Assembly (NCBI RefSeq): GCF_026000115.1
Contig: NZ_AP026867.1
Coordinates: 465,501-529,500 of the forward strand
Direction: 5' to 3'
Source of the DNA: Aureispira anguillae
Lineage (GTDB): Bacteria > Bacteroidota > Bacteroidia > Chitinophagales > Saprospiraceae
DNA length: 64,000 bases
Under the pieces are notes generated by a model that had not been told where the DNA came from, searched no databases, and was given only the letters and a program-made list of their open reading frames with translations. Of this stretch, positions 26,498-33,234 are shown piece after piece. Made by a program: the position numbers and the translations under genes. Every line of letters starts with the position of its first letter. Position 1 is the stretch's first letter.

Positions 26498-27547
26498 ATG
26501 AAAACAAGACTTAAATTTTCAGCACTATCATTAATCGCCATTTTTGCAATTCATTCTCAAGCAACAGCACAAGATTTTAACGATGAAAAACTAACTATGG
26601 AATCTAGTTCTAGTGAATTGCTAGAACATATAGAAGACGTGAATAAAAATTATCAGACCTACAATACTACTTCTAATAGTACTTGTCCTTCTTCTATCTT
26701 AGATTCAAGAGACAATGAATCGTATGCTGTTGTACAAATCGGAAATAAATGCTGGTTTGCTGAAGATTTAAATTATAATACACCTGGTTCTAGACCTAAT
26801 TCTCAACTTGCACCAGGTAGTGGAAGGCTATATCATTGGAGTGAAGTAATGAACAACTATACCTCCAGTGGCGCAAGGGGAGCTTGTCCTTATGGTTGGC
26901 ACGTTCCTACTGATGCCGAATGGAATGACCTTGAAATTGCTGTAGGGTTGAATGCTTCTGATGCAACGCAGACAGGGAATAGAGGGAGCCATGCACCGAG
27001 CCTTAAATCTGTCAATCATTGGCCTTCTGGGGCTGGTACCAATAGCTCTGGATTTAATGTAGAACCTAATGGGTATTATGGTGTTATATCATCTTCAGGA
27101 GCAATAGGATATGGGAGCCATGGAGATGGAGCTTATTATTGGACTTCTACAACAGGGAGTAATAGTTCTTGGGCATGGGGAAGGTCATTGTATCTTTCTA
27201 ATAGCACGGTTCGCAGATCATTAAACTTGAAGACACACAATAAGTATTCTTGTAGATGTGTCTCTAATAATACAGTGGTAGCTGTTTCTAAGGTAGCTCC
27301 ATCAAACGTTAGCGAAATAGAGGTTTATCCTAATCCGACTACTGGACGCATTACGATTGACTTAAAAGAAGAAACAGGAGAGGTATTTGTTCAGGTATTT
27401 TCTGTAAGTGGGCAATTGGTTTACGAGGCAGAAAACGTACAAGGCGATAGCCATCAGTTGGAATTGAATCAACCTGAAGGAATTTATTTTGTAGAAGTAA
27501 CAACTACGGAAGGAAAAGAACGTTTTAAGGTGGTAAAGTTGCAGTAA
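26498..27547 (+). CDS. T9SS-secreted FISUMP-domain protein
   Basis: 349 residues. Signal peptide MKTRLKFSALSLIAIFAIHS ending QATAQ; residues ~60-265 are the Fibrobacter succinogenes major paralogous (FISUMP) domain: YAVVQIGNKCWFAEDLNY, LYHWSEVMN, CPYGWHVPTDAEWNDLE, GAYYWTSTT and a final CRCVSN. Residues ~275-349 are a type IX sorting domain: VYPNPTTGRITIDL, VQVFSVSGQLVYE, NQPEGIYFVEVTT, FKVVKLQ. It should be exported by Sec, crossed by the T9SS and anchored or released at the surface. FISUMP domains are C-type-lectin-like, but ligands are unknown. Confidence 0.92.
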   Translation: MKTRLKFSALSLIAIFAIHSQATAQDFNDEKLTMESSSSELLEHIEDVNKNYQTYNTTSNSTCPSSILDSRDNESYAVVQIGNKCWFAEDLNYNTPGSRPNSQLAPGSGRLYHWSEVMNNYTSSGARGACPYGWHVPTDAEWNDLEIAVGLNASDATQTGNRGSHAPSLKSVNHWPSGAGTNSSGFNVEPNGYYGVISSSGAIGYGSHGDGAYYWTSTTGSNSSWAWGRSLYLSNSTVRRSLNLKTHNKYSCRCVSNNTVVAVSKVAPSNVSEIEVYPNPTTGRITIDLKEETGEVFVQVFSVSGQLVYEAENVQGDSHQLELNQPEGIYFVEVTTTEGKERFKVVKLQ

Positions 27548-27567
27548 TTCGTTTGCTTTTATAGCAG

Positions 27568-27600
27568 TCAATCGGTACCAAAAACATTGGTACCGATTGA
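27568..27600. terminator. bidirectional terminator
   Basis: TCAATCGGTACCAA, loop AAACA, TTGGTACCGATTGA: a perfect 14-bp stem followed by TTAATTTTTC. It separates the FISUMP gene from the convergent RiPP-type operon, marking that operon's 3' end. Confidence 0.88.
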
Positions 27601-27617
27601 TTAATTTTTCAATTGTT

Positions 27618-28904
27618 TTAAGCCAATGCAGCACTGTTTTTTTTGGTAGTAGCAGCAAGTAAGGCACTTTTAAATTCCTTAGGAAACGCCAGTCTCAAAA
27701 AGAAATAACCTGTACCTGCCAAGCCCAGCATCAAGCCTGGCGTTTCAGTTTGGCCGTTTAATAGCCCAGAAGGGTCATTAACACCGCTCGGCCATGGAAT
27801 GCCTGTTTGCCCAAATTGTGTGTTGCCGAATTGTCCAACATACTCCGCTAAAGACCTATAATTAGGATCGTCAAATACTTCGGCACCACTTAGCAAAATA
27901 TCTGAGTTGCCTGCTATTCCGTGGCAGATTGAAAAATTAAGAAGACCTGATTTGCCATTTAGCATATCCAAAACACTTTGGTAAGTTGTTTTTAGTGCAA
28001 TTTGAGCAGCTTGTTTATACGATTCATTTTGGGTCAGCTCATAAGCACGAAGCCTAGACAGCGCAATACCTGGAGCGCCATGACACCAAATGCTACTACA
28101 ACTGGTTGGTCCCTGCCCTTTGTATTCTCTTAAATCTGGCCAATTAGCTTGAGGGGCATCAAACCATTGCTGTTCATAATTAAAGCCCATTGTTGCAGCT
28201 TGAAGATAGCGATCCTCTTGCGTATACACGCCTAATTCAAGTAGCCCTAAAGCAATCCCTGCTGCACCATGTGAATACCCTGTAAGGCCATAGGGGGTAG
28301 TTGGAATGGTTAACCAATACCACCATTGATCGTCTTTTTGTGCTTTTTCGATCAAAAAATCGCCACATTTTTTTGCCATTTCCAAGAAAACATCTTGTTC
28401 CTCTTCTTGGTGCAATTCTAGCAAGACAGGAATCGCTCCAGCTGCTCCACTGATAATATCTATTTCATGGTCTGTCAAGGCTATAGGAGCTAATGCAGCA
28501 ATGATTTTTAGCCCCAAATTAGACCATTCAGGGCGGTTTTGCTGCCTTCCAATTTTCCAAAGATGATAAGCAGCCCCCAATTTTCCAGCGTAAACGCCAT
28601 AATTCCCCAGTTTATTTTCTTTTTGGAGTATTTGGATGACATTATTAACGGTTCCTTCCAAGGTCCAAGTGAGAATAGGATCATTGGTTTTAGAAACAAT
28701 CATAGACAAAAAAGTAGCAATTCCCGATAAACCATTGTAGGGATCTGCGGAAAAAGAAGTCGTAACAACTTTGAAAGATCCATTAATAGCATCTACCTGA
28801 TGCCCCGTCCAATTGCAGGTGTTGTTGTACCAAATTGCTTCCTTGGCTAGGTGTTTGGCAATGGAATAAGCAGTTTGAAAAAAAATCTCTTTATTTGAAG
28901 TCAT
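27618..28904 (-). CDS. LanC-type lanthionine cyclase
   Basis: 428 residues forming the alpha/alpha-toroid of LanC proteins. LanC enzymes add Cys thiols to dehydrated Ser/Thr to close (methyl)lanthionine rings. Key residues are intact: zinc ligands Cys274 in SIWCHGAPGI, Cys327 and His328 in SICHGIAGN; His212 in TGYSHGAAGIALG; and an Asp in EIDIISGAAG (residue 149), at spacings very close to those of the nisin cyclase. Further repeats (GLSGIATFL, GNYGVYAGKLGAAY, MLGLAGTGYFFL) mark the other helix pairs. It is a free-standing cyclase, with no dehydratase domain, 10 bp behind the HopA1-family gene and last in the operon. Confidence 0.92.
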   Translation of the reverse strand: MTSNKEIFFQTAYSIAKHLAKEAIWYNNTCNWTGHQVDAINGSFKVVTTSFSADPYNGLSGIATFLSMIVSKTNDPILTWTLEGTVNNVIQILQKENKLGNYGVYAGKLGAAYHLWKIGRQQNRPEWSNLGLKIIAALAPIALTDHEIDIISGAAGAIPVLLELHQEEEQDVFLEMAKKCGDFLIEKAQKDDQWWYWLTIPTTPYGLTGYSHGAAGIALGLLELGVYTQEDRYLQAATMGFNYEQQWFDAPQANWPDLREYKGQGPTSCSSIWCHGAPGIALSRLRAYELTQNESYKQAAQIALKTTYQSVLDMLNGKSGLLNFSICHGIAGNSDILLSGAEVFDDPNYRSLAEYVGQFGNTQFGQTGIPWPSGVNDPSGLLNGQTETPGLMLGLAGTGYFFLRLAFPKEFKSALLAATTKKNSAALA

Positions 28905-28914
28905 GGTCTATTAA

Positions 28915-29952
28915 TTAAGTGGTTTGCAAACGGGGATTTCTATACATATATTTTCGACTCATTCCCATCGATTCCATATAGTTTAAAACAAAGTTGGTAA
29001 GCTTTTCAGGATTGGTTATTTTTTTTTGAAACCCCTCAATTAAGGCTTCAGAGATAACTTGAACTCTACTCATCCCAAAACTTTGACCATTGCCAGGGTC
29101 TTCTGCAAAGGAAACGCCTTTTCCTAATTTTTGTGTAAATAAAGGAACCGAATCATTGAGGTAGCCGTCCATATTTTTTATAAGATGAGGCAACATCATT
29201 TTGGTCAGTGCAAGGTGTTTTTTATCAAGGTACAATACGGCACTATCAGATCGAGTATAAAGCGCTTTATGATTGAGGCATTTAAAATTAAATGGGATGT
29301 TGTAAAAATTGAAATTGTTGGTGATTTCTGAAACCAACTTTGCTGCACCTTCGGGCTTGATGTGCCAATAAATTCTAGCTAGGCTTCCTTCGTGACTGAG
29401 GTACTCATTGCCATAAACATAATAGAAGACAGCTTGTGCTTTTTTATTTTCTTTTTGTCGGTAAAAGTGGACATATTGATTTACGACAGCTTGTGTTTGT
29501 TGAGGAGTTGCATATTTATAAGTATTGGGGATTAAGTGGCGCAGAACGCCATTTTTTTGAGCAAAAGCCTGTCCTTTTTGATCAACGGCATAGATTTTCC
29601 AATTCATATCTAATCCATCCGAGGAGCAATTGGCTGCTGACAATTGATTCATAAAATGTTCTCGTTCTGTAATAGGAGGGAGTTGATGTTGGCTTGCAGC
29701 GTTATCACAATAAAATTTGCCATACAATTGGTTTGTGATGGCATTCAACAAACGGGAACGTTGTTCTTTTGAGGTATAATGTTGGTTGCTGCCAAAACTA
29801 CCTAGGTCGTAGCCTGCTTGGGTGTAGGGGTGTTTGTTATATACTTCAAAAGGCTTTTCATCAACTGTAAATGAATGATTGGAGGTGACCTTTAGCCGTT
29901 TGACAATTGTCATAATTTGCTGCTCAAAAATATTATTTTGCTGCTTTTTCAT
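28915..29952 (-). CDS. HopA1-family protein, candidate phospho-Ser/Thr lyase of a class V-like lanthipeptide synthetase
   Basis: 345 residues without signal peptide. The C-terminal part has the block GVSFAEDPGNGQSFGMSR (residues 279-296) followed by a helix VQVISEALIEGF, which is the most conserved part of the HopA1 (PF17914) family as I know it. Known members include the Pseudomonas effector and LanY lyases of class V lanthipeptides, which remove phosphate from phospho-Ser/Thr to leave dehydroamino acids. A basic region (RIYWHIKPEGAAKLV near 193-207; RSDSAVLYLDKKH near 234-246) could bind phosphate. The ATG at 29952 overlaps the kinase stop by 20 bp; an internal ATG at 29913 would avoid overlap. 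Encoded directly between kinase and cyclase, which supports the assignment. Confidence 0.8.
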   Translation of the reverse strand: MKKQQNNIFEQQIMTIVKRLKVTSNHSFTVDEKPFEVYNKHPYTQAGYDLGSFGSNQHYTSKEQRSRLLNAITNQLYGKFYCDNAASQHQLPPITEREHFMNQLSAANCSSDGLDMNWKIYAVDQKGQAFAQKNGVLRHLIPNTYKYATPQQTQAVVNQYVHFYRQKENKKAQAVFYYVYGNEYLSHEGSLARIYWHIKPEGAAKLVSEITNNFNFYNIPFNFKCLNHKALYTRSDSAVLYLDKKHLALTKMMLPHLIKNMDGYLNDSVPLFTQKLGKGVSFAEDPGNGQSFGMSRVQVISEALIEGFQKKITNPEKLTNFVLNYMESMGMSRKYMYRNPRLQTT

Positions 29953-31045
29953 AAGAAGTAGAATTTAGACCAAATAAGTCGGAAATGATTTGCTCTGGCT
30001 GATTAAATAGATGTTGGCAAAGTTGAATAATTCGTGCGGTATTGGGCAGTAATTGAGGATGCTGCACATTGCTTTCAAAAGCAGTTTGCAATAAACGGGC
30101 GGCTGTCATCCGAGTAACTTGATTCAAGGCAAGTTGTTCTTCTTGGTCAGAATAGGCTTTTAGTTGGGCGTAATTTTTCCAAAATGCTTGAATTCCAGAT
30201 TGGATGGAGGGAATAGAAATATACTCTTGTCCTGAAAATTTGTGATGTTGTAAACTTCCATTGTTATAACTATAAACCCAAGAGGATAAATAAGATTGAA
30301 AAACTCCAGCTACGTCCCAAAGTGGATCACCAACATTAGCAATTTCCCAATCAATGAGTTTTAAGGCTTCTTCTTTTTTTTCTTCTTGACCAACCAAGAC
30401 AAAATTTACCCATTTTACATCGCCATGAATCAGGCTTGTAATCTTCCATTCTAAGCGTAAACGGTCTAGGTTGTGAACTAAGTCTTGATGTTCCAAAATT
30501 GTTTTTATAACAGGATTTGTCTCATGACGAGCCATAAATTGAGGTTCTCCAACATTAATAATCCAAGGGAGTTGCTGATTAAAAAATTGAAGTGACGAAT
30601 TATGGTTGAGTTCTTCTTGGATAGGATGATGAAAAGAATGCAGTATTTCTGCTATTTTTTTTGCATAACTGGTGGAGAATGTTTGATGTTCTAAAATGAC
30701 TTCATATAAATTTTTGGCAGTGGGAAATAGCTCTGTCACCAAAACCTGATTACTAGGGTCATAACCTATAAAGTTAGGGATAAATTTTCTTGCTTTTAGA
30801 TAAACATCACAGTGATGGATCAGATGATGAGCTGTTGCATCTTTTTGCATCAAATAAGCATTTTCTGTATTAATATCTACCAATTGTTTGACAAAAAGGG
30901 GAGTACCTGCTTCTTGATACACCCTAAAAATAGAATTTCTACTTCTGTGATGTTCCAACGTATAATCTCCTTCCATAAACAGTTGTACATTCAAGTAACC
31001 TTTGTCTAATAAGTAGTGGTGGATATTCTTTTCTGTTAATCGCAT
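29933..31045 (-). CDS. APH-fold kinase, candidate Ser/Thr kinase of the lanthipeptide synthetase
   Basis: 370 residues from the ATG at 31045 (MRLTEKNIHHYLLDKG). A TTG at 31135 would extend it, but that stretch crosses a hairpin. Aminoglycoside phosphotransferase-type kinase: possible ATP Lys53 in LFVKQL, catalytic loop SLIHGDVKWVNFVL with Asp209 and Asn214, and the metal-binding LIDWEIANVGDPLWDVAG (Asp232). The fold covers small-molecule and peptide kinases. Its overlap with a HopA1-family gene points to the LanK role of class V lanthipeptide synthesis: phosphorylating Ser/Thr of the precursor before elimination. An antibiotic-resistance role is unlikely in this context. Confidence 0.85.
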   Translation of the reverse strand: MRLTEKNIHHYLLDKGYLNVQLFMEGDYTLEHHRSRNSIFRVYQEAGTPLFVKQLVDINTENAYLMQKDATAHHLIHHCDVYLKARKFIPNFIGYDPSNQVLVTELFPTAKNLYEVILEHQTFSTSYAKKIAEILHSFHHPIQEELNHNSSLQFFNQQLPWIINVGEPQFMARHETNPVIKTILEHQDLVHNLDRLRLEWKITSLIHGDVKWVNFVLVGQEEKKEEALKLIDWEIANVGDPLWDVAGVFQSYLSSWVYSYNNGSLQHHKFSGQEYISIPSIQSGIQAFWKNYAQLKAYSDQEEQLALNQVTRMTAARLLQTAFESNVQHPQLLPNTARIIQLCQHLFNQPEQIISDLFGLNSTSYEKAAK

Positions 31046-31082
31046 CGTTATATTATATTTCTTAAGGTGATTGGAGTAGGTA

Positions 31083-31111
31083 AACAGGTACTGCTTTACA
31101 CAGTACCTGTT
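31083..31111 (-). promoter_or_regulatory. intra-operon hairpin between the giant repeat gene and the kinase gene
   Basis: AACAGGTACTG, loop CTTTACA, CAGTACCTGTT: a perfect 11-bp stem, 66 bp after the repeat-protein stop. On the minus strand the tail is only TTTACC, so it looks like an attenuator or mRNA-stabilising hairpin rather than a full terminator. RiPP operons often place such a hairpin after the precursor to make more substrate than enzyme. Confidence 0.6.
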
Positions 31112-31176
31112 TTTAAGAGTAGACCTGAAAAACAATCTGATAAATTAGATTGTAGCCTAAATAGTTGATCCCGCTT

Positions 31177-32583
31177 TTAACAAACAAAAGGAATTCCTGT
31201 AATTGGGCAATTTACACCTGGTGTAGTTTCAGGAATACATCCAACTACTGGAATTGTAGGGATTGCTTGTGCTTGTGCTGCTCCTTGATTAGGAGGACAG
31301 GCAACGGTTTGTGGGCACCCCAAAGCTGTTACAGGTGGAAAGGTTTGTGCTTGCGCACCAGCCTGATTACAATTTACTACTGTTGGAAAACAACCTAAAG
31401 CTGTGACGGTAATCGTTTGTGCTTGTGCTCCACCATCTTGCTTACAAATCAATGAAGTCGGACAGTTTTTAACTGCTGTATGACAACCGATCAAAGAGGT
31501 TGGACAGTTTTGAACAGCGGTGTGACAGCCAATTGGCTGAGTAGGACATACAGCCGTGTTGCAAAGCAAAGGAGCAGTTGGACAGTTTTTAATCGCCGTT
31601 TGGCAACCAATCAAAGAGGTTGGACAATTTTGAACAGCAGTATGACAGCCAATTGGTGTCGTTGGGCAGTTCAATACAGCAGTATTACAACCAAGCAAAG
31701 AGGTTGGGCAACCTATCGTTTGAGGAGGGCAAGCGATTGTTTGAGGGCAACCTGCGGCAACTGTTACAGGGATTGCTTGAGCCTGCGCTCCACCTTGTGC
31801 ACAAATAGGAGATACGCCAGTAAGGGTTTGTGCTTGTGCTCCATCTTGATTAGGAGGACAGGCAACCGTTTGCGGACAACCTAAAGCCGTTAAAGGAGGA
31901 AAAGTTTGTGCCTGCGCTTCACCCTGTGGGCAAATGGTAATTGTTGGACAGACAGGAATCGTAGGAATCGTTTGCGCCTGTGCTCCACCTTGCACACATG
32001 TTATCGGTGAAATAGTAATTGTTGGGCATACTACAATGGTAGGCATCGTTTGAGCCTGTGCGCCGCCTTGATTAGGAGGACAAGCTACCGTTTGTGGACA
32101 ACCTAGACCTGCTGTAACTGGTGGAAAAGTTTGTGCTTGCGCTCCACCTTGATTACAGAGAGAGGTTGGAGGGCATAGATAAGGAGTCATAGTTGGTGGT
32201 GGAAAAGTCCGTGCTTGCGCCCCACCTTGCGCACAAACAGGAGATACGCCAGTAAGGGTTTGCGCTTGTGCTCCACCTTGTGCACATGTTATTGGTGAAA
32301 TGGTAATTGTTGGGCATAATGGAATGGTCGGAATGGTTTGAGCTTGTGCGCCACCTTGATTAGGAGTACAAGTAACCGTTTGTGGACAACCTAGACCAAC
32401 CGTAACTGGTGGAAAAGTTTGCGCCTGAGCCCCACCTTGTGGACATGTTGTTACTGGAGCAATCGTTGGACATAAGCAACCTGTTGGCATCGTGGGCAGA
32501 ATCGTTTGTGCCTGCGCATGACCACCTTGGTTACATACTGGCCATACTCCTGTTGGAGGAGGGCAGATAAATTGTGTGAACAT
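31177..32583 (-). CDS. giant Cys/Thr-rich repeat protein, candidate multi-core RiPP substrate
   Basis: 468 residues, no signal peptide, no family recognised. It is almost free of Lys, Arg, Asp and Glu, and holds 44 Cys and a very large share of Thr, Pro, Gly, Gln and Ala. Fourteen copies of a GGAQAQT-type motif (variants GHAQAQT, GEAQAQT, QDGAQAQT, GAAQAQA) punctuate it, eleven before and three after a central Cys ladder (residues ~279-380) in which Cys recurs about every seven residues (GCHTAVQNCPTSLIGC). Units between motifs are 12-28 residues, of types TFPPVTALGCPQTVACPPN, TIPTIPVCPTITI and TLTGVSPVCA. Thr followed by Cys at short spacing is what a kinase/HopA1/LanC set would turn into methyllanthionine. 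No leader region is visible at the N-terminus. Alternative: a disulfide- or wall-linked structural polymer. Confidence 0.82.
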   Translation of the reverse strand: MFTQFICPPPTGVWPVCNQGGHAQAQTILPTMPTGCLCPTIAPVTTCPQGGAQAQTFPPVTVGLGCPQTVTCTPNQGGAQAQTIPTIPLCPTITISPITCAQGGAQAQTLTGVSPVCAQGGAQARTFPPPTMTPYLCPPTSLCNQGGAQAQTFPPVTAGLGCPQTVACPPNQGGAQAQTMPTIVVCPTITISPITCVQGGAQAQTIPTIPVCPTITICPQGEAQAQTFPPLTALGCPQTVACPPNQDGAQAQTLTGVSPICAQGGAQAQAIPVTVAAGCPQTIACPPQTIGCPTSLLGCNTAVLNCPTTPIGCHTAVQNCPTSLIGCQTAIKNCPTAPLLCNTAVCPTQPIGCHTAVQNCPTSLIGCHTAVKNCPTSLICKQDGGAQAQTITVTALGCFPTVVNCNQAGAQAQTFPPVTALGCPQTVACPPNQGAAQAQAIPTIPVVGCIPETTPGVNCPITGIPFVC

Positions 32584-32674
32584 GATGTTTTAAATTAAGA
32601 TGATTAAAAAAATAGATATATTTTTTAGAGATAGCATAAATAGGTTCTTCTCTCAGGAGTTCCTATTGGGAAAA

Positions 32675-33163
32675 CTATTGTTCTTTTTCAGCAGATGGAT
32701 TAGGGCAAATTGGTACTTGGGTTTGTGGACATTTTACCGTAAATGCTTGTTGTTGATGTTGTGGGCAACAGGCTGCTTGCTGATGAGTTGCGGTATTGGC
32801 TCCTTGAGCTTGGGTAGCGTATTGTTGATAAACGGTTCCTCCAAAGTAGTGTTGAGCCAAGTTTTGTTCATAAGAAGAAATAGAGGTATTGTTATAAATG
32901 TATTTAGTGGCATTATTTAACCAAATAAGCGTGCCTCCAAGTGGGCTATTGGTTTTGGTTAATTTAACGGTATGTAATATATCCTCTTTGGCGATTTCTA
33001 TGGTTTGGCGTAGAAGGGTATCTAAATAGACAGTAATGGTATCTTCCGATGGTCCTTTTCCTACAAAGCCAGAAAATAGGATCATATCTGTTGGAACTTT
33101 GTTTTCTTCTGTAAGAAGGTTTTTGACTAAATCATCTACGGGAAATTGATTTTTTGTTGCCAT
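32675..33163 (-). CDS. small protein with folded N-terminus and Cys-rich tail, candidate second precursor or leader/scaffold
   Basis: 162 residues. Residues ~1-100 look like a folded domain: a helix (VDDLVKNLLTEEN) and a beta-rich part (TDMILFSGFVGKGPSEDTI, LDTLLRQTIEIAKEDILHTV, PLGGTLIWLNNATKYIY). This F-GF-G...D-I-x-L-Y-D...ILHT pattern seems to recur in uncharacterised bacterial proteins, but I cannot name it. After YFGGTVYQQY (105-114) comes a low-complexity tail with Cys132, 133, 145 and 153, and CPQT/ICP words that echo the neighbouring giant protein. It could be a precursor with a long leader ending at the GG at 108-109, or a carrier for the leaderless giant substrate. It lies between the S53 peptidase and the giant gene. 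Confidence 0.72.
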   Translation of the reverse strand: MATKNQFPVDDLVKNLLTEENKVPTDMILFSGFVGKGPSEDTITVYLDTLLRQTIEIAKEDILHTVKLTKTNSPLGGTLIWLNNATKYIYNNTSISSYEQNLAQHYFGGTVYQQYATQAQGANTATHQQAACCPQHQQQAFTVKCPQTQVPICPNPSAEKEQ

Positions 33164-33234
33164 TGTGTTTTAATTTTAATTAAAGAATATAGGGGCGTAA
33201 AATGAAGGGGGCGTAGCTCTAAAGCGTGTTTTAT

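Noticed and set aside
29933-31045. Aminoglycoside resistance gene
   Set aside because: The fold alone would allow it, but the gene overlaps a HopA1-family gene and shares an operon with LanC; a peptide kinase role is more likely.
31046-31135. N-terminal extension of the APH-fold kinase
   Set aside because: It would begin at TTG and run through the hairpin at 31083-31111; the ATG at 31045 gives a normal kinase start.
31480-31884. Plus-strand ORF across the Cys-ladder region
   Set aside because: It is the complement of the repeat gene; composition follows the antisense of its codons, and it breaks the operon's strand pattern.
31177-32583. Regularly spaced DNA repeats resembling a CRISPR array
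   Set aside because: The repeats are in frame, encode GGAQAQT and Cys motifs in one continuous 468-codon ORF, and spacing is irregular. No cas genes are present.
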